From Octadecabacter temperatus (GTDB lineage: Bacteria > Pseudomonadota > Alphaproteobacteria > Rhodobacterales > Rhodobacteraceae): a stretch of DNA of 64,000 nt. Shown here in pieces: positions 8,163 through 16,788 of this stretch (positions within the stretch are counted from its first letter, which is position 1; every line of letters starts with the position of its first letter). Below the pieces are notes generated by a model that did not search any database, was not told the DNA's origin, and saw only the letters and a program-made list of their open reading frames with translations. The translations under genes and the position numbers were made by a program. The stretch lies in the NCBI RefSeq assembly GCF_001187845.1, contig NZ_CP012160.1, positions 372,001 through 436,000 of the forward strand, read 5' to 3'.

Positions 8163-9002
8163 GTGTCAGACAACCCTATTTCTTCAGCGACACGCGCACG
8201 TGGGCGGCCTAAAGCTTGGACTGATAAAACGGACCAGAACACGATCAAATCGTTGGACCGCGCTTTGCAGATCCTGTCGCGTCTTGGGGATATGGAAGAG
8301 GCCACGTTAAGCGAGCTTTCAAGTGCGCTGAGCCAGTCACCCGCGACGGTCTATCGTGTTTTGACAACGTTTCAGGCCCATGACTTCACAGAGTTTAACC
8401 CAACCCGCCAAGTATGGTCCGTCGGGGCAGGGGCTTTTTTGACGGGGGCAAAATTCCTGCGTCGCTCGTCTATGGTGGAACGCGCACGACCTCATTTGAG
8501 GCGCTTGATGGAAGCAACTGAAGAAACAGCGAACCTTGGCATCGCCAAAGGCGCGAATGTTCTATTCCTGAGCCAATCTGAAACCCACCATGCGATCCGC
8601 GCGTTCTTTCCGCCAGGTACGGTGTCACCGATGTATGCGTCCGGCATCGGTAAAGCGCTGCTCGCACTATGGAGCGAGAAACGGGTAAACGCCTTGCTTG
8701 CGGCGCAAAAAATCGAGCAGTTTACTGAGCATACTTTGACTGATGCAGCTGCTTTAACGGCGGACTTGGCCGAGACACGGGCGCGCGGCTATTCCTTTGA
8801 TGCGGAAGAGAAAAATATCGGTATGCGTTGTATTGCGGCCCCTGTTTTTGACATCTACGGAGAGGCTATTGGTGGCCTGTCTATTTCGGGGCCCGTCGCG
8901 CGCATCACCGATAATCGCATCAGCGACATCGGTGCGATCGTGCGCTCAGAAGCAAACGCCCTTACGCGCACGCTTGGCGGGGTGCCGCCAACAGAGGTTT
9001 AA
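8163..9002 (+). CDS. bhcR: IclR-family regulator BhcR
   Basis: The start is ambiguous: ATG at 8151 (283 aa) or GTG at 8163 (279 aa). GTG is preferred because GGAG lies 6 nt upstream and the candidate operator palindrome would otherwise touch the start codon. Residues about 20-95 form the winged helix-turn-helix (LDRALQILSRLGDMEEATLSELS...SPATVYRVL). The remainder is the IclR effector domain, including SPMYASGIGKALLALW and a C-terminal IGGLSISGP. BhcR of Paracoccus senses glyoxylate and controls the bhc operon. Placement divergent from bhcB is the same here. It ends 35 bp from the convergent allE. Confidence 0.88.
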   Translation: MSDNPISSATRARGRPKAWTDKTDQNTIKSLDRALQILSRLGDMEEATLSELSSALSQSPATVYRVLTTFQAHDFTEFNPTRQVWSVGAGAFLTGAKFLRRSSMVERARPHLRRLMEATEETANLGIAKGANVLFLSQSETHHAIRAFFPPGTVSPMYASGIGKALLALWSEKRVNALLAAQKIEQFTEHTLTDAAALTADLAETRARGYSFDAEEKNIGMRCIAAPVFDIYGEAIGGLSISGPVARITDNRISDIGAIVRSEANALTRTLGGVPPTEV

Positions 9003-9037
9003 TAAAACGTTGTTTCATTTCTTTTAGTAGGATTTGC

Positions 9038-9856
9038 CTACAACCCGGGGTGCCGGTTCACGTCTTTATAAAGAAGGTAACGGAACTGGCCGGGGCCGCC
9101 TGTGTAACAGGCCTGCGGGCAAAACGCGCGTAGCCACATGAAATCGCCGGCCTCAACCTCAACCCAATCGTTGTTCAGGTTATAGACCGCCTTACCTTCA
9201 AGCACATAAAGCCCGTGCTCCATGACATGCGTTTCAAGGAAAGGGATCACCCCGCCCGGTTGGAATGTTACAATCGTGACGGCCATGTCGTGGCGCATAT
9301 CGCTTGGATCCACAAACCGCGTGGTGCCCCACGCGTTGTCTGTGTCAGGCATATAGGTCGGCTCTACGTCATTGTCGTTGGTGACCAAAACAGGGGGGGC
9401 TTCGATCCCCTCAACCCATTCATAAGCCTTGCGAATCCAATGGAACCGACAAGGCGCATCAGTGTCATTCTTAAACGTCCACGGTGTGTCGACGGGAATG
9501 TAGGCGTAGCTGCCCTCGGTCAGAGTGTGCGCTGTGCCATCGATCGTCAGCGTCGCGCCGCCTTCAACAACGAAGATCACCGCCTGTGCCTCTGGGTCGG
9601 TGTCAGGTTTCTCGGATCCGCCACCAAGCGCGACTTCGACAATGTATTGGCTGAACGTTTCAGCAAAGCCAGACAGGGGGCGCGCCAAAATCCACGCGCG
9701 GGTTTTGTCCCAGAACGGCAGGTTGCTGGTCACAATATCACGCATCGTCCCTTTTGGGATTACGGCATAGGCCTCCGTGAAAATGGCACGGTCGGTCAGC
9801 AGTTGTGTTTGGGGTGGATGGCCACCCTGCGGGGCGTAATACGTGGGCTTTTTCAT
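9038..9856 (-). CDS. allE: (S)-ureidoglycine aminohydrolase
   Basis: A 272-residue bicupin of the AllE/YlbA family, starting at the ATG of MKKPTYYAP; the longer frame to 9898 has no support. The enzyme removes ammonia from S-ureidoglycine to give S-ureidoglycolate, the substrate of AllA at 0.9 kb. Visible features are the first cupin with FVVEGGATLTIDG and a second cupin with the metal-ligand segment ETHVMEHGLYVLEGKAVY (Glu, His, His) followed by DFMWLRAFCPQ, and the C-terminal RYLLYKDVNRH. It lies across the bhc block from the other allantoin genes, so the glyoxylate module sits inside the purine-catabolism locus. Confidence 0.92.
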   Translation of the reverse strand: MKKPTYYAPQGGHPPQTQLLTDRAIFTEAYAVIPKGTMRDIVTSNLPFWDKTRAWILARPLSGFAETFSQYIVEVALGGGSEKPDTDPEAQAVIFVVEGGATLTIDGTAHTLTEGSYAYIPVDTPWTFKNDTDAPCRFHWIRKAYEWVEGIEAPPVLVTNDNDVEPTYMPDTDNAWGTTRFVDPSDMRHDMAVTIVTFQPGGVIPFLETHVMEHGLYVLEGKAVYNLNNDWVEVEAGDFMWLRAFCPQACYTGGPGQFRYLLYKDVNRHPGL

Positions 9857-9990
9857 ACATCTAACATAAACGGCTCTTTCGTAGCACCAAGCCCCCAACG
9901 CGCCACAACACTCGTTTGAAAAGGTTGATAATCATTGTGTACACCTTGGAGCCCCTGTTCAAATCCACGACCAATTTGATAACGTTCGCC

Positions 9991-10572
9991 ATGAGCTTTG
10001 ATTTTTCGACATATTTCCCACTGCAAAACAAGCGCGTGCATGAGGCCTGCGGGCCAAGTGCGTTCAGCTTTGCATTTGCACTGGCAGGCCAGCAGCAGGC
10101 GTCTGTTTTATGGATCCGCGAGGCGTGGCTGGCGGATCAAATCAATCCCGTAGGGTTCAACCAGTATGTCAATCCACACAAACTGCTGCTTGCTAAGGGC
10201 AAGGATCAAACTGAGGTGCTCGCCACGGCGGAAGAATCCCTGCGCTCGGGCGCTGTTGGCCTGACCGTAATCGAATTGACCAAGCCAATCGGCCTGACGG
10301 CAGGGCGACGTTTGCAGCTGGCGGCTGAAACGGGGAAATCGACAGGCCTGTGCATTTTGCCTGATGGAATGGGCAGCAATGCTGCACAAACCCGCTGGCG
10401 TTGTGAACCGATCTTTGATGCAGTGGACTCGACTCTTCAGCGCTGGGAAATTATTAAGAACAAATCAGGAACATTAACAGCTTGGACTTTGCGCTGGAAT
10501 GCCGAGACGCGTCGTATCATTGTGGTTTCCGAGGCTGGCGAGCGACCGGTTTCTCAGGGCGCGTCCGGTTGA
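9991..10572 (+). CDS. imuA: ImuA, RecA-like mutagenesis factor
   Basis: A 193-residue protein from the ATG at 9991; upstream GTG and TTG codons in the same frame extend into the allE promoter region and have no ribosome-binding site. ImuA proteins are distant RecA/SulA relatives that work with ImuB and DnaE2 in error-prone translesion synthesis. Family features are VHEACGPSAFSFAFALAG near the N-terminus, SVLWIREAW, and the basic C-terminal segment. No intact Walker A motif is seen, as is usual for ImuA. Its 3' end overlaps imuB by 74 nt. No obvious alphaproteobacterial LexA box was found upstream, although these cassettes are normally SOS-induced. Confidence 0.85.
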   Translation: MSFDFSTYFPLQNKRVHEACGPSAFSFAFALAGQQQASVLWIREAWLADQINPVGFNQYVNPHKLLLAKGKDQTEVLATAEESLRSGAVGLTVIELTKPIGLTAGRRLQLAAETGKSTGLCILPDGMGSNAAQTRWRCEPIFDAVDSTLQRWEIIKNKSGTLTAWTLRWNAETRRIIVVSEAGERPVSQGASG

Positions 10573-11965
10573 TGCGCCCTTTGCGCTGACCCAACGACAA
10601 AGCAATACCGAGCGGGTTTATTGTCTGAACCAACAAGCGGCGCAGCACGGGCTGCAAGCAGGCATGGGGTTTTCAGATGCACGGGCGTTTTGCCGCGATC
10701 TGCAAAGCCACCCGGCGGACCCCGTGGGGGATCAGAAGTTTTTGAACATCTTGGCGCGCTGGGCGAAACGGTATTGCCCGTGGGTCGGGCTGGATGGTGC
10801 AGACGGTTTGGTCATGGACGTCACGGGCTCCACCCATTTGTTTGGCGGTGAGCCGCGCATGCTGCACGACATTCACCTACGCCTGAAACGCGCGGGCCTG
10901 TCCGTGCGCAGCGGCATTGCAGACACGCGCGGGGCGGCGTGGGCGCTGGCGCATTACGGCGAGGGGATTGCGCCGCAGGATCAGCCCCTTGATGCCATTG
11001 GCCCGCTGCCCGTGGCCGCGCTGCGTCTGGATGATAAAAGCAGCGTTGGCCTGCAACGCCTTGGTGTGCGTTCCATCGCTGAATTGGTGGCGTTGCCCCG
11101 CGCCACAGTTGCCCGCAGATTTGGCGCAGAGGTCTTGTTGCGGTTGGATCAGGCAACCGGAGAGCAGGCCGAACACGTCTCACCCTTGCCGGACCCACCT
11201 AGGTATCAGGTGCGGCTAACCCTGCCGGACCCCATCGGGCTAGAGGCCGACGTGATGGCCGGCACGGGTCGTCTGCTTGAGAAGCTCTGCGAAAAGCTAA
11301 AGGCCCAAGAAATGGGTGCGCGGGTGCTGTCGTTGATTATGCGCCGCGTCGACAAAGAGAACCAAGAGGTTGAGGTGCGCCTTGCCCGCCCGTTGCGTGA
11401 CCCTTTGCGCATTTTGCCCCTGTTTGAACGCGGCGTAGGTGCGATTGATGCAGGGTTTGGGATTGACCAATTGCGCCTTGTGGCCACGTCCGTGGAACCG
11501 CTGCCCGTTCAACAATTGATCCATTCACAGGGGCGTAACGACGGTAAGTTGGACGATCTGATCTCGCGGATCGGCAACCGGATCGGGTTGGAAAACGTGC
11601 AACGGTTCTTGCCCGCAGACAGCCACATCCCCGAACGCAGCCACATCATCGCGCCCGCCGCGTTTTCGGAACCCACCGGATCATGGGTGGCCCTGCGTGA
11701 ACGTCCAATCCAGCTTTTCCCGCCTGAACCGATTATGGGAACAGGCCCTGCGCCACCGCGTCATCTGCGCTGGCGACGCATGTCATTTCGGGTGGAACGC
11801 GCCACGGGCCCAGAACGGATCGCACCGGAGTGGTGGTTGACAGACGTGAACTGGCGCTCAGGCGTGCGGGACTATTGGAAGGTGGAAACCAAACAGGGGC
11901 GGCGGCTGTGGCTGTTTTACACGCCGCAGAACCCCGGCTGGTTCGTGCAGGGGCAATTCCCATGA
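10499..11965 (+). CDS. imuB: ImuB, inactive Y-family polymerase homologue
   Basis: A 488-residue protein with a Y-family (DinB-like) polymerase fold. Unlike active members, the N-terminus reads VSLWFPRLASDRF where an active polymerase has a catalytic Asp, so it should act as an adaptor that brings DnaE2 to the beta clamp. FSDARAFCRDL and LGVRSIAELVALPRATVARRFG (helix-hairpin-helix region, near residues 182-203) are typical. The little-finger region follows, and the C-terminal RPIQLFPPEP and WRSGVRDYWKVET are characteristic of ImuB. It overlaps imuA by 74 nt and dnaE2 by 4 nt (ATGA), so all three are coupled. Confidence 0.92.
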   Translation: MPRRVVSLWFPRLASDRFLRARPVDAPFALTQRQSNTERVYCLNQQAAQHGLQAGMGFSDARAFCRDLQSHPADPVGDQKFLNILARWAKRYCPWVGLDGADGLVMDVTGSTHLFGGEPRMLHDIHLRLKRAGLSVRSGIADTRGAAWALAHYGEGIAPQDQPLDAIGPLPVAALRLDDKSSVGLQRLGVRSIAELVALPRATVARRFGAEVLLRLDQATGEQAEHVSPLPDPPRYQVRLTLPDPIGLEADVMAGTGRLLEKLCEKLKAQEMGARVLSLIMRRVDKENQEVEVRLARPLRDPLRILPLFERGVGAIDAGFGIDQLRLVATSVEPLPVQQLIHSQGRNDGKLDDLISRIGNRIGLENVQRFLPADSHIPERSHIIAPAAFSEPTGSWVALRERPIQLFPPEPIMGTGPAPPRHLRWRRMSFRVERATGPERIAPEWWLTDVNWRSGVRDYWKVETKQGRRLWLFYTPQNPGWFVQGQFP

Positions 11966-14900
11966 GCTATGCGGAACTCAGTGTCACCACGAATTTTACC
12001 TTCCTCACGGGGGCGTCGCATCCCGAAGAACTGGTCGCGCGTGCTGCCGAGCTTGAGCTGGCAGCAGTCGCCATTACCGACCGTAATTCACTGGCAGGGG
12101 TCGTGCGGGCCTATAGCGCCCTGAAAGAGCTGAAGCGTGAGGCCGAGGATGCCATCCGCATTCGCTCGCAACATCAGATTGACGCTTCCTCGCGGCAAGA
12201 AACCGGACCGACCACCCCGATTGAACGCCCCACCGCCGCGCGCGTGCCACAGCTTATTGTTGGTTGCCGTTTGGTCCTCACCGACAGCCCTGTTGAATGG
12301 ATCGCGCTGCCCTGTGATCGCGCCGCCTACGCACGGCTCAGTCGGTTGTTAACACTGGGCAAACGACGCGCCGAAAAGGGTGACTGCCACCTGCAACACA
12401 GTGACCTGCTGGAAAACGGCAAAGGCATGATCCTGATCGCCCTCCCGCAAGGAAATGTCAGCGCAGGCACCCGGCACATTCAGGCGATCCAGCAGCGTTA
12501 CCCAAGCTGTGTGTTCCTAGGCGCGGCCCCGCGATATGATGGCAGTGACCAAGCGTATTTTGATGCCTGCGCGTATCAAGCCCGCAAAATCGCGGCCCCG
12601 ATGGTCGCCGTGGGGGATGTCTTGATGCACCGCGGCAGCCGTCGTCAGTTGGTCGATGTGCTGACCTGCATGCGCGAACACATCACGATTGATCAGATCG
12701 GCACCCGCGCGCTTCCCAACGCTGAACGGCGCCTTAAGGGGCATGGCGATATGGCGCGTCTGTTCCGCAACCATCCCGCCGCGATCCGTCGCTCAATGGA
12801 AATCGCCGCACGCTGCACGTTTTGCTTGAGTGAGCTGTCCTATGAATACCCCGACGAGATTTCCGAGGCGGAAACCCCGCAAGAACGCCTTACGCGCCTT
12901 GCGGCTGAGGGGTTAAAGCGACGTTACCCGAACGGGGCCACTGAAAAGGCCCATGCACAGGTGAAAAAGGAACTGGCACTGGTCGAGAAGTTGGAATTTC
13001 CGGCCTATTTCCTCACCGTTTATGACATCGTCCAATTCGCGCGCTCCCAAGGCATCCTGTGCCAAGGGCGCGGGTCGGCGGCGAACTCCATTTTGTGCTA
13101 CCTTCTGGGGATCACGGACGTCAGCCCTGAAACCATCACGATGGTGGTCGAACGCTTTGTGTCTGAGTTTCGGGGTGAGCCGCCTGACATCGATGTCGAC
13201 TTTGAGCATGAGCGTCGCGAAGAAGTCATCCAGCATATCTATGAGAAATACGGCCGCCATCGCGCTGGGCTGTGCGCAACGGTGATCCATTTCCGATCTC
13301 GCGCGGCGATCCGCGAGGTCGGTAAGGTGATGGGGCTTAGTCAGGATGTGACGGCCGGTCTTTCGAGCCAGATTTGGGGGCTATCAAACGGCGGCGCGGA
13401 CCCTGATCGTATCCGCGAGCTTGGCCTTGATCCAACCGATCGTCGCCTTGCGCAAACCATCCGTCTTATCGGGGAGGTCATCGGATTTCCGCGTCATCTG
13501 TCCCAGCATGTCGGCGGCTTTGTCATCACCAAGGGGCGGCTTGATGAATTGTGTCCGATTTCAAACGCCGCGATGGAGGATCGCACGGTCATTGAATGGG
13601 ACAAGGATGACATCGACACGCTGGGGATTCTGAAGGTTGATATTTTGGGTCTTGGAATGCTCAGCTGTATTCGAAAGTCGTTTGATTTGTTGCAGCAGCA
13701 CGAGAAACAAACACTGTCGATTGCGAAGGTTCCGCAGGCCGATACTGCGACCTATGACATGCTGTGTGTTGCGGATGCAGTGGGTGTGTTTCAGGTGGAA
13801 AGTCGTGCACAGATGAATTTCCTGCCACGTATGAAACCACGCGAGTTTTATGATCTGGTAATCGAAGTCGCCATCGTGCGGCCCGGCCCCATTCAGGGCG
13901 GCATGGTGCATCCCTATATCAACCGCCGCCAAGGGCGTGAGAAACCGGAACCCTTTGGCAGTGCATTGTCTGAGGTCACGCGAAAGACGCTTGGGGTGCC
14001 GCTGTTCCAAGAACAGGCGATGCAGATCGCCGTTGTCGGGGCAGGGTTCACGCCGGAAGAAGCCGACCATCTGCGCCGGTCACTGGCGTCGTTTCGGCGG
14101 ATGGGCACCATCGGGACGTTCAGGGATAAATTCATCAACGGGATGCTCGCCAATGGGTACCCACTCGACGTGGCAGAACGGTGTTTTGGTCAAATCGAAG
14201 GGTTCGCTGAATACGGGTTCCCTGAAAGCCACGCTGCCGCCTTTGCGATGCTGGCCTATGTGTCTGCTTGGTTGAAATGTCACCATCCGGCGGTCTTTGC
14301 CTGCGCTTTGCTGAATTCCCAGCCGATGGGATTTTATGCGCCTGCTCAGATCGTGCGCGATGCCCGTGAACATCAGGTTGAGGTGCGCCCGATTAGCGTG
14401 AACCACAGCACATGGGACAATACGCTGGAACGCCGCATGGACGGGGCCTTGGCGCTGCGGCTTGGGTTTCGCCAGATCAAAGGGTTTAGAGAAGAAGACG
14501 CCGATTGGATCGTTGCTGCACGTGGGAACGGGTATTCGGACCCCGAAGGCATATGGCTACAGGCCGGCATCGCGCCTGCAACATTAGAAAAGCTGGCCGA
14601 GGCGGATGCGTTTTGTGACACAGGCCTTAATCGGCGCGATGCGCTTTGGCATGTCAAAGCGATCAAGGGGACGAATCCTTTGCCGTTGTTTGACAATTCT
14701 ATTGAGGGGGAAGGGATCGTTGAACCACAGGTGAATCTGCCAACGATGAACTTGGGCGAGGAAGTTGTTGAGGACTATGTCTCTATCCGGATGTCATTGC
14801 GCGCCCATCCGATGGAATTGTTGCGCCCGTCGATGGGTGAAATCACGTCCCATGCGGAACTGGTCAACGCGCCCCTGAAACGTATCTCGGTTTGCGGATT

Positions 14901-15270
14901 GGTCATCACCCGCCAACGCCCCGGAACGGCATCGGGTGTCGTCTTTCTGACGCTTGAGGACGAAACCGGTGTGTCCAATGTGATCGTGTGGCCCAAGGTC
15001 TATGAACAATATCGCCGCACCGTGATGGGGGGGCGTTTGTTGCGCGTGCACGGGTTTTTGCAGCGTGAAGGCATCGTTGTTCATCTGATCGCGCAGCACA
15101 TCGAGGACATGTCCCATTGCCTAAGCGAGCTTGGCCACCCGATGGACGATGCAATTGGCGAAACACAACCCCAAGCCGATGACACACCGCGCCCCCGCAA
15201 GCCGCAAGCCCGCGCCATGCACCCCCGCGATCAGGCAAAGCGTCTGTTCCCAAGTCGGGACTTTCACTGA
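11962..15270 (+). CDS. dnaE2: Error-prone DNA polymerase III alpha subunit DnaE2
   Basis: An 1102-residue protein starting MSYAELSVTTNFTFLTGASHPEEL; the ATG overlaps the imuB stop by 4 nt. Domains in order are an N-terminal PHP domain (residues about 1-290, metal ligands partly lost as in DnaE2), the C-family polymerase core with PPDIDVDFEHERREEV carrying the catalytic aspartates near residue 410, the QGRGSAANS motif just before it, a helix-hairpin-helix region, and a C-terminal OB fold (LEDETGVSNVIVWPKVY). It is the lesion-bypass polymerase of the ImuA/ImuB/DnaE2 mutasome and differs from the replicative DnaE by its short C-terminus. The internal segment ETGPTTPIERPTAARVPQ is an unconserved low-complexity insertion in the PHP domain. 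Confidence 0.95.
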   Translation: MSYAELSVTTNFTFLTGASHPEELVARAAELELAAVAITDRNSLAGVVRAYSALKELKREAEDAIRIRSQHQIDASSRQETGPTTPIERPTAARVPQLIVGCRLVLTDSPVEWIALPCDRAAYARLSRLLTLGKRRAEKGDCHLQHSDLLENGKGMILIALPQGNVSAGTRHIQAIQQRYPSCVFLGAAPRYDGSDQAYFDACAYQARKIAAPMVAVGDVLMHRGSRRQLVDVLTCMREHITIDQIGTRALPNAERRLKGHGDMARLFRNHPAAIRRSMEIAARCTFCLSELSYEYPDEISEAETPQERLTRLAAEGLKRRYPNGATEKAHAQVKKELALVEKLEFPAYFLTVYDIVQFARSQGILCQGRGSAANSILCYLLGITDVSPETITMVVERFVSEFRGEPPDIDVDFEHERREEVIQHIYEKYGRHRAGLCATVIHFRSRAAIREVGKVMGLSQDVTAGLSSQIWGLSNGGADPDRIRELGLDPTDRRLAQTIRLIGEVIGFPRHLSQHVGGFVITKGRLDELCPISNAAMEDRTVIEWDKDDIDTLGILKVDILGLGMLSCIRKSFDLLQQHEKQTLSIAKVPQADTATYDMLCVADAVGVFQVESRAQMNFLPRMKPREFYDLVIEVAIVRPGPIQGGMVHPYINRRQGREKPEPFGSALSEVTRKTLGVPLFQEQAMQIAVVGAGFTPEEADHLRRSLASFRRMGTIGTFRDKFINGMLANGYPLDVAERCFGQIEGFAEYGFPESHAAAFAMLAYVSAWLKCHHPAVFACALLNSQPMGFYAPAQIVRDAREHQVEVRPISVNHSTWDNTLERRMDGALALRLGFRQIKGFREEDADWIVAARGNGYSDPEGIWLQAGIAPATLEKLAEADAFCDTGLNRRDALWHVKAIKGTNPLPLFDNSIEGEGIVEPQVNLPTMNLGEEVVEDYVSIRMSLRAHPMELLRPSMGEITSHAELVNAPLKRISVCGLVITRQRPGTASGVVFLTLEDETGVSNVIVWPKVYEQYRRTVMGGRLLRVHGFLQREGIVVHLIAQHIEDMSHCLSELGHPMDDAIGETQPQADDTPRPRKPQARAMHPRDQAKRLFPSRDFH

Positions 15271-15366
15271 CCCGCGCATTCAAACACACACTCACACCTT
15301 GAAACCACGATCCATCTAAGCCACATGTGCGCCAACCATTGATGCCCTTTGAGAACAGGTTTCGCC

Positions 15367-15660
15367 ATGAAAGACAGATCATTCATTCGCCACGTTGTCC
15401 TTTTCAGTGCCAAGGACAAGGCAGACGTTGCGCGAATTGTTGACGGGCTTTCCATGCTGGCAGACATCCCGCACGCTTCAACGTTTGAGGTCGTGCAAAA
15501 CAGCCAAGTGGACGCTCTGTCCGGTGAGATCGATGTCGTCGTTTACGCTGAATTCGTCGATGACGCAGCACTTCAGGCCTACAAATCCCATCAACTCTAT
15601 CAGGACGCGATTGCCGTCGTGCGCCCCTTGCGCGAAATGCGGATCGCAGCTGACTTTTGA
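15367..15660 (+). CDS. Dabb-domain (stress-responsive A/B barrel) protein
   Basis: A 97-residue protein starting at MKDRSFIRHVVLF. The pattern FIRHVVLFSAKDKAD near the N-terminus, AEFVDDAALQAYKSHQLYQ in the middle and VRPLREMRIAADF at the end is typical of the dimeric alpha+beta barrel (Dabb) family, small cytoplasmic proteins of mostly unknown function. GAGAACAGG precedes the start. The stop overlaps the TTG start of pabB (TTGA), so it is probably cotranscribed with pabB; a functional link is not known. Confidence 0.8.
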   Translation: MKDRSFIRHVVLFSAKDKADVARIVDGLSMLADIPHASTFEVVQNSQVDALSGEIDVVVYAEFVDDAALQAYKSHQLYQDAIAVVRPLREMRIAADF

Positions 15661-16787
15661 CGCAGGTTCGCCCATCAAGAGTGGTCTTTGACAAAGGGCC
15701 AAACGGGAATGGAGCGGAGTTTTCGCAGCCAGCGGATATCATCCGCGCGGATACGCCGGATGAGGTCGATGCGGCGTTCACCGCCATGCAGCAGGCGCAG
15801 GCGGACGGCAAATGGCTGGCCGGATATGTCTCATACGAGTTTGGGTATCTAACGTCGCATAAGCTTGAAAAGCTGATGCCCGAGAACCGCGAAACCCCGC
15901 TAATTCACTTTGGGGTTTTTGATGCGCCGCAGTCACAAAGGGCTGAGAACACCGAAACACATGCAGAACTGGACGCGCTTCAGCCGCAGTGGAGCGCGCA
16001 GCAGTACGGGACAGCCTTTGACGTCGTTCATGACTACATCGGTGCGGGCGATATCTATCAGGTTAACCTGACATTCCCGATTGCCACACGTTCGTCCGCC
16101 TCATCTAACGCACTTTATGCTAGCCTAACGCACCGCCAAAACGTGCCGCACGGTGCGCTGGTGGACCTGGAAGGCGTGGCATTGTTGTCCCGCTCACCTG
16201 AGCTGTTTTTCTCGCTGTCCGCAAAGGGCGAACTGAAAACAAAGCCGATGAAAGGCACAGCCCCGCGTGGGAACACACCGGGTGAGGACGATGCACTGCG
16301 CGATGGTTTGAAAGCATCAGAAAAGAACCGCGCCGAGAACCTGATGATTGTTGATTTGCTGCGCAACGACATGTCGCGTGTGTCTGAGATCGGCAGCGTA
16401 AAGGTGCCGGAATTGTTCGCGGTCGAGCGTTTCGCGACTTTGCATCAGATGACGTCAACGATCACATCGAAAGTGGTCGACGGAACCAACATCAAAGACC
16501 TGTTCATGGCGTTGTTTCCGTGTGGATCGATCACTGGCGCGCCCAAAGTACGTGCGATGGAGATTATTTCCGAAGTCGAGACGCAAGCTCGCGGTGCGTA
16601 TTGTGGATCCATCGGATGGATTGCCCCGAGCGGCGCGATGGAATTTAGCGTCGCGATCCGCACGTTGATGTATCGGCAAGATGGAACTGTGCAGCTGAAC
16701 GTTGGCGGTGGTGTTGTCTATGACAGCACCGCACAGGATGAATACGATGAAGCGCTGCTAAAGGCGCAATTCGCGAAACTCAGCTAG
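15657..16787 (+). CDS. pabB: Aminodeoxychorismate synthase component I
   Basis: A 376-residue chorismate-utilising enzyme that, with a glutamine amidotransferase, makes 4-amino-4-deoxychorismate for folate. The C-terminal half shows the chorismate-binding signature: SRSPELFFSL, KTKPMKGTAPRG, RAENLMIVDLLRNDMSR, FATLHQMTSTI, FPCGSITGAPKVRAMEII and GAYCGSIGWI. The KGTAPRG form points to PabB instead of TrpE. The predicted start is TTG within a TTGA overlap with the Dabb gene; no better ATG exists before the conserved region. No pabC lyase gene follows. The stop lies 1 bp from the convergent Rieske oxygenase. Confidence 0.88.
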   Translation: MTQVRPSRVVFDKGPNGNGAEFSQPADIIRADTPDEVDAAFTAMQQAQADGKWLAGYVSYEFGYLTSHKLEKLMPENRETPLIHFGVFDAPQSQRAENTETHAELDALQPQWSAQQYGTAFDVVHDYIGAGDIYQVNLTFPIATRSSASSNALYASLTHRQNVPHGALVDLEGVALLSRSPELFFSLSAKGELKTKPMKGTAPRGNTPGEDDALRDGLKASEKNRAENLMIVDLLRNDMSRVSEIGSVKVPELFAVERFATLHQMTSTITSKVVDGTNIKDLFMALFPCGSITGAPKVRAMEIISEVETQARGAYCGSIGWIAPSGAMEFSVAIRTLMYRQDGTVQLNVGGGVVYDSTAQDEYDEALLKAQFAKLS

Positions 16788-16788
16788 G

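Noticed and set aside
11830..11961. Longer N-terminal frame for dnaE2 starting inside imuB
   Set aside because: The extension lies wholly within imuB in another frame, while MSYAEL at 11962 is the conserved DnaE2 start and overlaps the imuB stop by the usual 4 nt.
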